Below are positions 1 to 6,940 of a DNA stretch of 9,291 bases, piece by piece; positions within the stretch are counted from its first letter, which is position 1, and every line of letters begins with the position of its first letter. This stretch comes from Burkholderiales bacterium (GTDB lineage: Bacteria; Pseudomonadota; Gammaproteobacteria; Burkholderiales; Burkholderiaceae). A program made the translations under genes and the position numbers. The DNA is taken from contig CANBUA010000195.1 of the NCBI GenBank assembly GCA_947372535.1, forward strand, positions 1 through 9,291, given 5' to 3'. The notes below the pieces were generated by a model. That model was not told where the DNA came from, did no database searches, and saw only the letters and a program-made list of their open reading frames with translations.

Positions 1-1
1 G

Positions 2-2881
2 ACCGCCGTCACACTGTTCGATGCGTCGACCCGTACCGAGCACACTTTCGTGCGCTACGAGTACGACGAGCAGGGCCGTTTGATCGCCGTGATCGATGCG
101 CTGCAAGCGCGCTACTGCTTCGACTACGGACAAGGCCCTACCCAGCACCACATGGTGCGCCACACCGACCGCAATGGGCTGAGCTTTCACTACGCCTTCG
201 AAGCTGGGCCGGAGCACGAACAACGTGTTGTCCACGCCTGGGGTGACCACGGCCTGTACGACTACACCTTCGCGTATTCAGACGTGCTCAATGAGCGGCG
301 CATCACCGATTCATTGGGGCATGTCAGTCTGGTCAAGCTCAATGAAGCAGGCTTGCCGATCGCTGAGATCGACCCCCTGGGCGGCATGACCGTCTACGAG
401 TACGACGATGCGGGCCGCACCACCGCCGTGGTCGATCCAGGCGGCAAGCGCACCCAGTACGACTTTGACCAGTCTGGCAACCTCATCAAGCTCACGCGTC
501 CCGATGAAGCCGCCACCTCAACCGTCTTTGACGAAGCCAACAAGCCTGTGGCCATCACCGATCCAAACGGGGCGGTTTGGCAGCAACGCTTCGATGAGCG
601 CGGCCTGCTTGTCGAGCAGACCAGTCCCTTGGGCCATGTCAGCCGTTACGAGTACGACGGTTGGGGGCAGTTGATCGGGTACACGAACCCACGGGGCGCC
701 CGGACCCAGTTGCGCTTTGATGTGTTGGGCAACCTCACCGAGTTGCAGGATGCGCTGAACCACCGCACCTTGTTCGCCCATGACGTGCTGGGCAACGTCA
801 TTGCCAAGGGCGATGCCCTCGACAGAACGACTCACTTCAAGTACGACGCCAAGGGGCGTTTGCTGGCCGCCAACCTGCCTTCCAGATCGGTCTTGCATTG
901 CGCTTATGACGCTGAAGACAACCTCACCGACTTTGTCGATGAAAACGGGGCGCATACCCGGCTGGCGTACTTTGGCCAAGGCGAGATCGCCAAGCGCATC
1001 CAGCCCGACGGCCACACGGTCGAATACCTCTATGACACCGAAGAGCGCCTGATCGGCGTGCGAAATCAGCGCGGTGAACTGCATGAGTTGCGCCGTGATG
1101 CCCTTGGCCGGGTGGTTGAGGAAGTGGACTACTGGGGACAGCGCCGCCGCTACGCGTTTGATGGCAGCGGCCATTTGACCGCCAGCCTGGACCCGCTTGG
1201 CCAACGCATCGACTACCGCTGCGATCCGCTGGGCCGCATCACCGAGAAGCTGATCGCCCCACTGGCCGGCCAAGCCCCCGACGAGCGCGCAACCGAGACC
1301 TTTGCCTACGATGCCAACGGCAACCTCACCGCTGCGGCCAATGCGCATGTCGCGGTGAGCCGTGCATTCGATGCCGAAGGCCGCTTGCTTTTCGAAGAAC
1401 AGCAGCACACCGATGGGCAAGGATTTTCTGTTGCCAACGACTACGACCCCCAAGGCAACCGCACCAAGCGCATCACCAAGAGCTCGGCAGGCCCAGGTCA
1501 CACGACCGAGTTCGCTTTTGATCTGCTCGATCAAGTCATGGGTGTGCGCATCGATGGCGGCAGGCCCATGCGGCTCATGCGTGATGCCCTTGGTCAACTG
1601 ACGCACGAAGAGTTGGCCCCGGGGCTGCTGCGCTCGCTGCAATACAACAGCGATGGCTTACTCACGGGTCAGAGTTTGTCCATGGGTGCACAAGGTCTGT
1701 TGGCCATTCGTTATGGCCGTGACAAAGCGGGCAACCTGACCGAGTGCGAAGACAGCCAGTTCGGGAAGGCGTCTTACCTCTATGACCCCATGGGCCGCAT
1801 CCTGGCTCACACCGACCCGCAGGGATTGCTCCACAAGTTTTTCAACGATCCAGCAGGTGACAGGCTCGTCACTCAGGTCGCAGGCGAAGGCGCCAGCACA
1901 ACCACGGGTCGAGACGATGGCTGGCAACGGGAAGGCGAGCATCAAGGCACGACCTATCGTTTTAACCGGGCAGGCAACCTCACGCACAAGCGGGGCAGCG
2001 ACCAGGCGCTTGACCTGGCGTGGGATGCTCACCAACGGCTGATCGCGACGCGCAAGACGGTATCAGGCACGGCCAGCGTCACCACCTATGGCTACGACCC
2101 ACTGGGCAGGCGGGTGTTCAAGGAGACTGCGGGCAAACGCACCTGGTTTGGCTGGGACGGCCATGCGATGGCCATGGATGTCATCGAAGCTCAGACACGA
2201 GAGTTTGTGTATCGGCCCGAGACGTTCGAGCCGCTGGCCATGCTGGCTGAGCGTACGCTCTTGTATGTGAATGACCCCAATGGGTGCCCGACCCGGTTGA
2301 TTGACGAGCAGGGGCAAGTGCAATGGGCGGCCACTTATTCCGCCTGGGGTGCCATTGCCAAGCTGCATCATGAGCAGGCAGACAATCCAATCCGGTTTCA
2401 GGGTCAATATGCAGACGCTGAAACGGGTTTGCACTACAACAGCCTGCGGTACTATGATCCTGCCGTGGGGTCATTCGCCAGCCCCGATCCGCTTGGATTG
2501 AATGCAGGCACCAATGTTTATCAATATGCGCCCAATCCCACGGGTTGGATCGATCCATTTGGCTTGGCTTGCCAGATCCATCACATCATCCCAAAGGCCG
2601 ATAGCCACGGCTTCAAAACTCACCCCTTGATCAAACAAGCAGGGATTGATATCGTGACCGATGCCAAGAACCTCATCAAGCTTGACGGACACAGTGGCGG
2701 ACACACCGATGCCTACTATGCGGCAGTGCGTAAAGCCCTGAATGAAAAGCTGCTGACACACGGCGGAAAAGGCCAGGCCAAAGCGGCGGAAGGTGCTTAT
2801 GAAGTGATGGAGCAGCTGAGAACCGATATCACCTCTGGCAAATTGAAGCTTTACATCACCAAAGTCGTGACACCGGTATGA
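2..2881 (+). CDS. Rhs-family polymorphic toxin with YD repeats and C-terminal AHH nuclease tip (5' end outside window)
   Basis: The frame is open from base 2, so the N-terminus lies upstream of the window; the GTG at 50 is simply an internal valine. The visible part is about 960 residues. Nearly all of it is RHS/YD repeats (YEYDEQGRL, YEYDDAGRT, YDFDQSGNL, FAYDANGNL and others), which fold into a beta-sheet cocoon that encloses the toxic tip. The shell ends with the conserved Rhs core segment (RYYDPAVGSFASPDPLGL, about 2438-2500) and a second DPFGL motif at 2552-2566. In studied Rhs proteins this is where aspartate-dependent self-cleavage releases the C-terminal domain. After it come 104 residues that differ from the core and look like an HNH/AHH nuclease. 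Such proteins are normally delivered by type VI secretion into competitors, with PAAR, VgrG or DUF6531 parts at or before the N-terminus, none of which is visible here. The stop overlaps the immunity gene start. The Rhs assignment is very secure; the delivery route is inferred. Confidence 0.96.
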   Translation, partial: TAVTLFDASTRTEHTFVRYEYDEQGRLIAVIDALQARYCFDYGQGPTQHHMVRHTDRNGLSFHYAFEAGPEHEQRVVHAWGDHGLYDYTFAYSDVLNERRITDSLGHVSLVKLNEAGLPIAEIDPLGGMTVYEYDDAGRTTAVVDPGGKRTQYDFDQSGNLIKLTRPDEAATSTVFDEANKPVAITDPNGAVWQQRFDERGLLVEQTSPLGHVSRYEYDGWGQLIGYTNPRGARTQLRFDVLGNLTELQDALNHRTLFAHDVLGNVIAKGDALDRTTHFKYDAKGRLLAANLPSRSVLHCAYDAEDNLTDFVDENGAHTRLAYFGQGEIAKRIQPDGHTVEYLYDTEERLIGVRNQRGELHELRRDALGRVVEEVDYWGQRRRYAFDGSGHLTASLDPLGQRIDYRCDPLGRITEKLIAPLAGQAPDERATETFAYDANGNLTAAANAHVAVSRAFDAEGRLLFEEQQHTDGQGFSVANDYDPQGNRTKRITKSSAGPGHTTEFAFDLLDQVMGVRIDGGRPMRLMRDALGQLTHEELAPGLLRSLQYNSDGLLTGQSLSMGAQGLLAIRYGRDKAGNLTECEDSQFGKASYLYDPMGRILAHTDPQGLLHKFFNDPAGDRLVTQVAGEGASTTTGRDDGWQREGEHQGTTYRFNRAGNLTHKRGSDQALDLAWDAHQRLIATRKTVSGTASVTTYGYDPLGRRVFKETAGKRTWFGWDGHAMAMDVIEAQTREFVYRPETFEPLAMLAERTLLYVNDPNGCPTRLIDEQGQVQWAATYSAWGAIAKLHHEQADNPIRFQGQYADAETGLHYNSLRYYDPAVGSFASPDPLGLNAGTNVYQYAPNPTGWIDPFGLACQIHHIIPKADSHGFKTHPLIKQAGIDIVTDAKNLIKLDGHSGGHTDAYYAAVRKALNEKLLTHGGKGQAKAAEGAYEVMEQLRTDITSGKLKLYITKVVTPV
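476..1984 (+). repeat. Degenerate DNA repeats encoding the GNLT motif of YD repeats
   Basis: The 12-mer GGCAACCTCACC or close variants recur in frame at 476-487, 728-739, 1319-1330, 1730-1741 and 1973-1984. Each copy encodes Gly-Asn-Leu-Thr/Ile, the turn of a YD repeat. They belong to the protein repeat and are not a mobile or regulatory element, but they could support recombination within or between rhs genes. Confidence 0.7.
2567..2878 (+). other. C-terminal toxin domain of the Rhs protein: AHH-type HNH/Endo VII nuclease
   Basis: This is the variable tip directly after the second DPxGL motif. It begins ACQIHHIIPK, with the paired histidines at 2579-2584. It continues with HPLIKQAGIDI, then DAKNLIKLDGHSGGH, then DAYYAAV. 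The order HH, an aGI(D/N) segment, an Asn-Leu-hydrophobic-x-Leu strand, and a final H-x-G-x-H before a Y-rich helix is the pattern of the AHH nucleases, members of the HNH/Endonuclease VII treble-clef superfamily predicted to cut DNA in target cells. The residue before HH is Ile, not the Ala of the name, which is tolerated in the family. All the expected metal and catalytic residues seem present, so I see no sign of inactivation. DNA as the substrate is a family-level expectation. Confidence 0.85.
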
Positions 2882-3444
2882 ATACAAAATTTTTCGAAAT
2901 GATCTTCAAGAGCGATAAAAAGCTTGCCACGGTCATTGATCAAGACATCAACGGCGTGCCTTATGACGCCTTCAGGAAATGCGCGCCCTTGTCGGACGAG
3001 ATCAGGTCGAATATCCAGCAGTGCTCTTTCAAAACCACCAATGTGGAAAAGCTCGGGGATTTCATTGAAAACTCGATCGATTGGCCACTTTGCTCAGCAC
3101 GGCTGATTGATTTGATTCAAGAATTCAACGGTGCAGCCGTGGAAGTTGTCGGCGCGCCGCCATTGATCGATCAAAAGGGCCAGGAAAGTCGGGCACAGTT
3201 TTTATTCAACCCTCTTTTGTCTGTGCCCTGCATTGATCTGAAAAAATCAAATGTGGCCTATTCAAACGATGGCTCGATCAGGGGCATCTATGACATCGCA
3301 TTGGATGGTGCTGCCGTGATCCCCCCAGGCGCTCACATTTTCCGCCCTGCGGAGTGGAGCGCCATCCTCCTGGTGACAGAAGCCATGGCGAAAGCGATGA
3401 CTGCCCAGAAATTCAGTGGGATCACATTCCAGCCCACGATGTGA
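2878..3444 (+). CDS. Probable immunity protein of the Imm11 (DUF1629) type for the Rhs AHH toxin
   Basis: This 188-residue cytoplasmic protein has no signal peptide or membrane segment. Its ATG overlaps the rhs stop (ATGA at 2878-2881), and there is no clear Shine-Dalgarno sequence, so translational coupling to the toxin is likely. Position directly after an Rhs toxin tip is the classic place for the cognate immunity protein, which binds and blocks the toxin in the producing cell. Features that fit the Imm11/DUF1629 family are a Trp-Pro-containing segment followed by Ser-Ala-Arg in the middle (DWPLCSARLIDLIQ), an IYDIALD strand, and a C-terminal HIFRPAEWSAILLVTEAMAKAM helix ending in SGITFQP. 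The gene is much richer in A/T than its neighbours; the first 60 bases after 2881 contain only about 20 G/C. This is typical of recently exchanged toxin/immunity pairs. Immunity by position is near certain; the family name is from recognition of motifs and less so. Confidence 0.8.
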   Translation: MNTKFFEMIFKSDKKLATVIDQDINGVPYDAFRKCAPLSDEIRSNIQQCSFKTTNVEKLGDFIENSIDWPLCSARLIDLIQEFNGAAVEVVGAPPLIDQKGQESRAQFLFNPLLSVPCIDLKKSNVAYSNDGSIRGIYDIALDGAAVIPPGAHIFRPAEWSAILLVTEAMAKAMTAQKFSGITFQPTM

Positions 3445-3456
3445 GCTCGCGGGTAT

Positions 3457-3496
3457 CACGGCGTGGAAAAACGCACCAAGCGTTTTTCCACGCGTG
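3457..3496. terminator. Strong hairpin between convergent genes, probable bidirectional terminator
   Basis: A perfect 13-bp stem (3461-3473 with 3481-3493) can be extended inward by one C-G pair, leaving a 5-base loop. It can also be extended outward by CAC/GTG (3457-3459 with 3494-3496) across one bulged G at 3460. The stem itself carries the A5/T5 runs, so both strands have a T-rich descending arm. It sits 12 bases after the immunity stop and 22 bases before the stop of the opposing small gene, as expected for a shared rho-independent terminator. Confidence 0.75.
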
Positions 3497-3518
3497 AACC
3501 AGGGCAGCGCCCGATCCC

Positions 3519-3857
3519 TTACTGGGTGTTGGCCTTGATGTCGGCCTTCTCATCTTTGTAGACTTCCTTGGCGTGCTTCTTGTAAGACTTGGCCGTGTCC
3601 TTGGCCTCCTTCGTGCAATCGCGCTCTTCCTTCGATTCCAGGCCCGACGTCTTGCAATCGGCGACGTCCAGGTCCTTCTTCGCATCAGAGATCTTCTTGC
3701 GGGCCTTGTATTCGGCCTTGCTTTCGGTCTTCAGGTCGCGGGCTTCTTCTTTGGTGATGCTGGGGGTCGTCGGGGTGACCTCGTCAGCCGCGATGGCGGG
3801 CAGGGCCGCATAGGCGGCAGTGGCGATGAGGAGGGCTTGGAGCGTGGTTTTGATCAT
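3519..3857 (-). CDS. Small secreted Lys/Glu/Asp-rich protein of unknown function
   Basis: This 112-residue protein starts at the ATG at 3857, which has an AGGA Shine-Dalgarno sequence 7 bases upstream. The frame stays open to 4022, but that extension lacks a ribosome site and would bury the signal peptide. The N-terminus MIKTTLQALLIATAAYAALPAIAA has a positive start, a hydrophobic core and an Ala-x-Ala end, a good Sec signal peptide with cleavage near residue 24. The mature part is about 88 residues of charged helix, dominated by Lys, Glu, Asp and Ala, with Tyr recurring in contexts such as AEYKARKK, KSYKKHAK and KEVYKDEK. It contains just two cysteines, 13 residues apart, which could form a disulfide in the periplasm. 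It resembles the small Lys/Ala-rich exported proteins with a C-x(n)-C-x-x-EA core that are common in Burkholderiales, which have no known function. It is probably monocistronic. Confidence 0.8.
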   Translation of the reverse strand: MIKTTLQALLIATAAYAALPAIAADEVTPTTPSITKEEARDLKTESKAEYKARKKISDAKKDLDVADCKTSGLESKEERDCTKEAKDTAKSYKKHAKEVYKDEKADIKANTQ

Positions 3858-4002
3858 GGTGAGTCCTGTCAAAAATGAGTTGTGGAAATGGAGGCCGGCT
3901 TGTCGCCAACCCTCAAGTCCTTGTCGGCAAACGGCGTGCCTGGACACGGTTCGCGCTGCACCAAGGCAGCCGAGGCGCCCCGCTTGGGGGCCATTCAAGT
4001 GC

Positions 4003-5007
4003 TCACCTGAACAGTCGCCCATCCAAAGCGATCGTCACTGTCCTCACCGTGAGCACGGCCAAGGTCAGGCTCAAGGCGCCCAGCAGCGCCACCGACAGCA
4101 TCAACAGCGGCGTGCTTTTCATGAAGTCCGCATACCTCAGCGCCGCGTTGGCCAAGGCGGCCATCGGGAAACTGATCGCCCACCAGGCCAGTGAGAACTT
4201 GACGCTCGGGCGGAAGACCTTGGGCGCGATCGCGGCGAACAGGAACAGCCCCGCATAAAAAAGCAGCCCGGCAAAGCGATCGATGCTGCCCACGATGTGG
4301 CTGTACGCGAGGAAGCCCACCGCAAAGGGCGCCACCAGGATCATCAACGTGGGCGTCATGGCCGGTGGCAGCGGCTCAGGGTGGTGCACGAGGCGGCTGA
4401 TGATCATCACCAGCAGCAACAGCGCCAGCACCGCACCGATGGCACCGGCCATCAAATTGACCTCGGCCGCCCAAGCCATGGGCATGTGCCCGGCGGTGAC
4501 GGGGATGTCGAGCGTGGCCACGCCAGAGATGATCCACGCGGGCACGGCGTGCGCCGCGTCGATCTGGCCTTTGAGCAGCCGCGAGATCACGAGGAAGCTC
4601 AGCGCGAAGGTGGCGAGCATGCCCACGGTCCAGAGCGTGCTGGCCGCCACCGCGCTGTAGGGCGCCACGATGGCCGACAGCAACAACACCGAAATGGCGA
4701 TGGTGCCGAAGAAGTTGCCCGTCACCGGGTGGTGAAACTCGGCGCGTACCGCGTGGGGGTGCTTGGCCAGCTTGGTCAGGTAAGCCAGCGCGATCAGCAC
4801 GAAGACGCCCAGCGCCAACATGCCAATGGCCTCGCCGATGATGGCAGGCACTGCCAGGCGGCTATGCGCGAATCGCCAAGCCAGGGCCAGCCCGGACAAG
4901 CCCATGACCGAGGCAAACAGGTTGACAGGCAGGTTGCGCACGGAGGCCGTGCTGGGCGAGCGCGGGTGCGTGGTCAACACGGATGGGCTCATGGGGTGGC
5001 TTGACAT
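4003..5007 (-). CDS. TDT/SLAC1-family (TehA-like) anion channel or exporter
   Basis: This 334-residue inner-membrane protein has about ten hydrophobic helices and a short polar N-terminus. I chose the ATG at 5007 because translation from the 5100 end of the open frame would add an unlikely Cys- and Gln-rich leader; an AGAAG-like ribosome site lies just upstream of 5007. The opening motif after the tail, PVNLFASVMGLSGLALAWR (residues 27-45), is the signature of TM1 in the tellurite-resistance/dicarboxylate (TDT) family, which includes TehA and plant SLAC1. Later landmarks are HHPVTGNFFGTI (92-103), IPVTAGHMPMAWAAEVN (168-184), and WWAISFPMAA near residue 275, in the region that carries the pore-gating Phe in TehA. 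Family members pass chloride, nitrate, dicarboxylates or sulfite; the substrate cannot be told here. It is divergent from a GlxA-type regulator that probably controls it. Confidence 0.9.
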   Translation of the reverse strand: MSSHPMSPSVLTTHPRSPSTASVRNLPVNLFASVMGLSGLALAWRFAHSRLAVPAIIGEAIGMLALGVFVLIALAYLTKLAKHPHAVRAEFHHPVTGNFFGTIAISVLLLSAIVAPYSAVAASTLWTVGMLATFALSFLVISRLLKGQIDAAHAVPAWIISGVATLDIPVTAGHMPMAWAAEVNLMAGAIGAVLALLLLVMIISRLVHHPEPLPPAMTPTLMILVAPFAVGFLAYSHIVGSIDRFAGLLFYAGLFLFAAIAPKVFRPSVKFSLAWWAISFPMAALANAALRYADFMKSTPLLMLSVALLGALSLTLAVLTVRTVTIALDGRLFR

Positions 5008-5043
5008 GGCTGGCTTCTCGTTTGGCTGAATTTGCACACATGA

Positions 5044-5100
5044 GCATTTTCTGCCAAGCTGGCGACATTGTGTTTGCCAAGGCAGGGCGTTTCCTGCCAA
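5044..5100. promoter_or_regulatory. Three direct TGCCAA repeats in the divergent intergenic region, candidate operator for the GlxA/AraC regulator
   Basis: TGCCAA occurs at 5052-5057, 5075-5080 and 5095-5100, 23 and 20 bases apart, roughly two helical turns. The outer two copies match over 12 of 14 bases (GCATTTTCTGCCAA at 5044-5057, GCGTTTCCTGCCAA at 5087-5100), and the middle one shares GTTTGCCAA-like sequence. Two copies also overlap short inverted repeats (GCCAAGCTGGC at 5053-5063, TGCCAAGGCA at 5075-5084). AraC-family proteins commonly bind direct repeats on one face of the helix, and the region separates the regulator from its divergent neighbour. I could not place a convincing -35/-10 pair in either direction. 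Confidence 0.5.
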
Positions 5101-5119
5101 TCACCGGGCTTTGACGGCC

Positions 5120-6073
5120 ATGCGCGTTGCCATCCTCGCTTTCCCACGTTTTCAACTGCTCGATGTGGCCGGGCCCGCCGATGTGTTCGCGGAGGCTGCG
5201 CGTCAGTTGGGCCAGCCGCAGGCTTATCGCGTGCAGTTGATCAGCGCGCACGAGGGCCTGCTGCAAAGCAGCTGTGGCCTGCGCCTGGCGGTTGATGCCA
5301 CGGTGGCCAGCCATCGCGGGGCCATTGACACCTTGCTCGTGGCGGGCAGCCCGAATCTGGCGGACATGGCCAGTGATGCCAAGCTGCAGGGCTGGTTGCG
5401 GCGGCAGTCGCGCACGGTGCGGCGCCATGGCTCGGTGTGCACGGGCGCTTTTGTGCTGGGCGCTGCTGGGCTGCTGGATGGCAAGCGGGTCGCGACGCAT
5501 TGGAACGCAACGGCGCGGCTGGCCGCTGATTATCCCGAGGCCTGCGTCGAGGCGGACGCGATCCATGTGAAGGATGGTCAACTGTTCACCTCCGCCGGGG
5601 TGACGGCCGGCATGGACCTGGCGCTCGCGATGGTGGAGGAGGACCATGGCCGCGACCTGGCGCTGCGCGTGGCGCGCGAGTTGGTGATGTTCCTCAAACG
5701 CCCCGGCGGCCAGAGCCAGTTCAGCGCGCACCTGGCTGCGCAAACGGCAGAGCGATCCAGCGTGCGTGAGGTACAAGACCATGTGCTGGCCCACTTGAAT
5801 CACGACCTGTCCGTGCCTGCACTGGCCAAGTGGGCCGGCATGAGCGAGCGGAGCTTTGCGCGGCTTTTCCGGCAAGAGGCAGGCACCACGCCCGCGGAGT
5901 TCGTCGAGAACGCGAGGATCGATGCGGCCCGCCGTCTGGCCGAGGACTCCGACCTGCCGGCCAAGCGCTTGGCCGACGCCGTGGGCTATGCCCATGTGGA
6001 CGGGTTCAGGCGGGCGTTCAGTCGGCGGCTGGGGGTGAGCCTGGTTGAATACCGACGGCGATTTGCCAGATAA
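5120..6073 (+). CDS. GlxA-family transcriptional regulator (DJ-1/PfpI domain plus AraC-type HTH)
   Basis: This is a 317-residue regulator from the ATG at 5120; a TTG at 5111 in frame is a weaker alternative. Residues 2-180 are a class I glutamine amidotransferase-like (DJ-1/PfpI) domain: MRVAILAFPRFQLLDVAGPADVF at the start, the nucleophile-elbow-like SVCTGAFVLGAAGLLDGKRVATHW with Cys107 and His128, and TSAGVTAGMDLALAMVE near 157-173. Residues about 212-317 are an AraC/XylS HTH pair (LSVPALAKWAGMSERSFARLFRQEAGTTPAEFVENARIDAARRLAE, then DAVGYAHVDGFRRAFSRRLGVSLVEYRRRF). In this family the first domain senses a metabolite and is usually not an active enzyme. No clear Shine-Dalgarno sequence precedes the start. 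It most likely controls the divergent TDT channel and perhaps the permease and lyase genes downstream, which lie on the same strand with gaps of 84 and 51 bases. Confidence 0.93.
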   Translation: MRVAILAFPRFQLLDVAGPADVFAEAARQLGQPQAYRVQLISAHEGLLQSSCGLRLAVDATVASHRGAIDTLLVAGSPNLADMASDAKLQGWLRRQSRTVRRHGSVCTGAFVLGAAGLLDGKRVATHWNATARLAADYPEACVEADAIHVKDGQLFTSAGVTAGMDLALAMVEEDHGRDLALRVARELVMFLKRPGGQSQFSAHLAAQTAERSSVREVQDHVLAHLNHDLSVPALAKWAGMSERSFARLFRQEAGTTPAEFVENARIDAARRLAEDSDLPAKRLADAVGYAHVDGFRRAFSRRLGVSLVEYRRRFAR

Positions 6074-6157
6074 GAACGGCGTTGAAGGCCAGGCTCAGGT
6101 GCGGGGCTGCTTGAGATTGCAGATGGACGGCAGGCGGCTCACCGGCCAAGATGCGTC

Positions 6158-6889
6158 ATGGATCATTTTCATGTCATCTTGGTGGGCGCGGTGTTCTTGC
6201 TGGCCGGCGGCGTCAAAGGCGTCACCGGCATGGGCTTGCCCACCGTGGCCGTGAGTTTGCTCGGGCTGTGGATGCCACCAGTCGAGGCGGCCGCTTTGCT
6301 GGTGGTGCCCGCCCTCATCACCAACGTGGCGCAATGCCAGGGGCCTCACTGGCGCAAGCTGGTCGCCGCCTTGTGGCCGGTGTGGGTGGGCATGGTGGCG
6401 GTCACGCTGTTCGCGCCTGGTTTGGGGGCGCATCATCAAGCACCAGCCTTTGATGCGCGGCGTTTGCTGGGCTGGATCCTGGTTGTCTACGGCGTGTGGG
6501 GTTTGTGGCGGCCCCGCTTGCCGGACTGGTCCGCCCAGTCAAGGTGGCTGGGACTGGTGGCGGGCAGTCTGACGGGGTGGGTGACCTCACTGACCGCCGT
6601 GTTCGTGATGCCCTTGCTGCCCTACCTGCAATCGCTCCGTCTGAGCAAGGACGAGATGGTGCAGGCGCTGGGGCTGTCGTTCACCATCGCCACGCTGGCC
6701 TTGGGGGCGCGCCTGCAAGCGGCTGAGCCGCTGCAGCTTTGGTCGGCGGCCTCCCTGCTGGCCATCGGCTCGGCCTTCGTGGGGCTGTGGCTGGGCGCAC
6801 GTCTGCGCGCCAGGCTCAGCGGCCCGGCATTTCAACGGGCGCTGTTTGTGGTGTTCCTCGGGCTGGGGGTGGTCAACTTGCTGCGTTGA
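6158..6889 (+). CDS. TauE/SafE-family (DUF81) anion permease
   Basis: This 243-residue integral membrane protein of about eight helices matches the usual length of the sulfite exporter TauE/SafE family. The two-fold repeat is visible. The first half begins ILVGAVFLLAGGVKGVTGMGLPTVAVSLLGLWMPPVEAAALLVVPALITNVAQ (about 7-59). The second has AGSLTGWVTSLTAVFVMPLLPYLQSLRLSKDEMVQALGLSFTIATLALG (about 135-183). Both contain the Gly-rich re-entrant motif followed by a Pro. Arg- and Trp-rich loops (WRKLVAALWPVW, WRPRLPDW) lie at the membrane edges. The family exports sulfite, sulfoacetate or other organosulfur or small organic anions; the substrate here is unknown. The start at 6158 was chosen over an overlapping out-of-frame ATG at 6151. 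It lies between a GlxA-type regulator and a PEP-mutase-like lyase and may form one transcription unit with them. Confidence 0.9.
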   Translation: MDHFHVILVGAVFLLAGGVKGVTGMGLPTVAVSLLGLWMPPVEAAALLVVPALITNVAQCQGPHWRKLVAALWPVWVGMVAVTLFAPGLGAHHQAPAFDARRLLGWILVVYGVWGLWRPRLPDWSAQSRWLGLVAGSLTGWVTSLTAVFVMPLLPYLQSLRLSKDEMVQALGLSFTIATLALGARLQAAEPLQLWSAASLLAIGSAFVGLWLGARLRARLSGPAFQRALFVVFLGLGVVNLLR

Positions 6890-6940
6890 CCAAGCACCAC
6901 TCAGTCGAAGAACTTGCCACTTGCCACGACCGCATCCATC

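Noticed and set aside
518..1642. Long open frame (374 codons) on the minus strand inside the rhs gene
   Set aside because: It is antisense to convincing YD repeats, its composition is a mirror of them, and it matches no family I recognise.
3974..3992. Short G/C hairpin just after the TDT channel stop as its terminator
   Set aside because: It has only seven pairs with a bulged G and is not followed by a T run on the minus strand; too weak to call.
3858..4022. N-terminal extension of the small secreted protein to 4022
   Set aside because: The extension overlaps the end of the channel gene, lacks a ribosome site and would place the signal peptide inside the protein.
4297..5004. Plus-strand open frame opposite the TDT channel
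   Set aside because: Its translation is a low-complexity His/Gln/Arg/Gly-rich sequence, typical of the reverse strand of a G/C-rich membrane protein gene.
4862..5995. Minus-strand open frame of 377 codons across the channel start and the GlxA-type gene
   Set aside because: It overlaps two well-supported genes and the divergent promoter region, and shows no recognisable motif.
6074..6157. Possible small gene or promoter between the GlxA-type regulator and the permease
   Set aside because: I found no convincing start, ribosome site or promoter boxes in these 84 bases.
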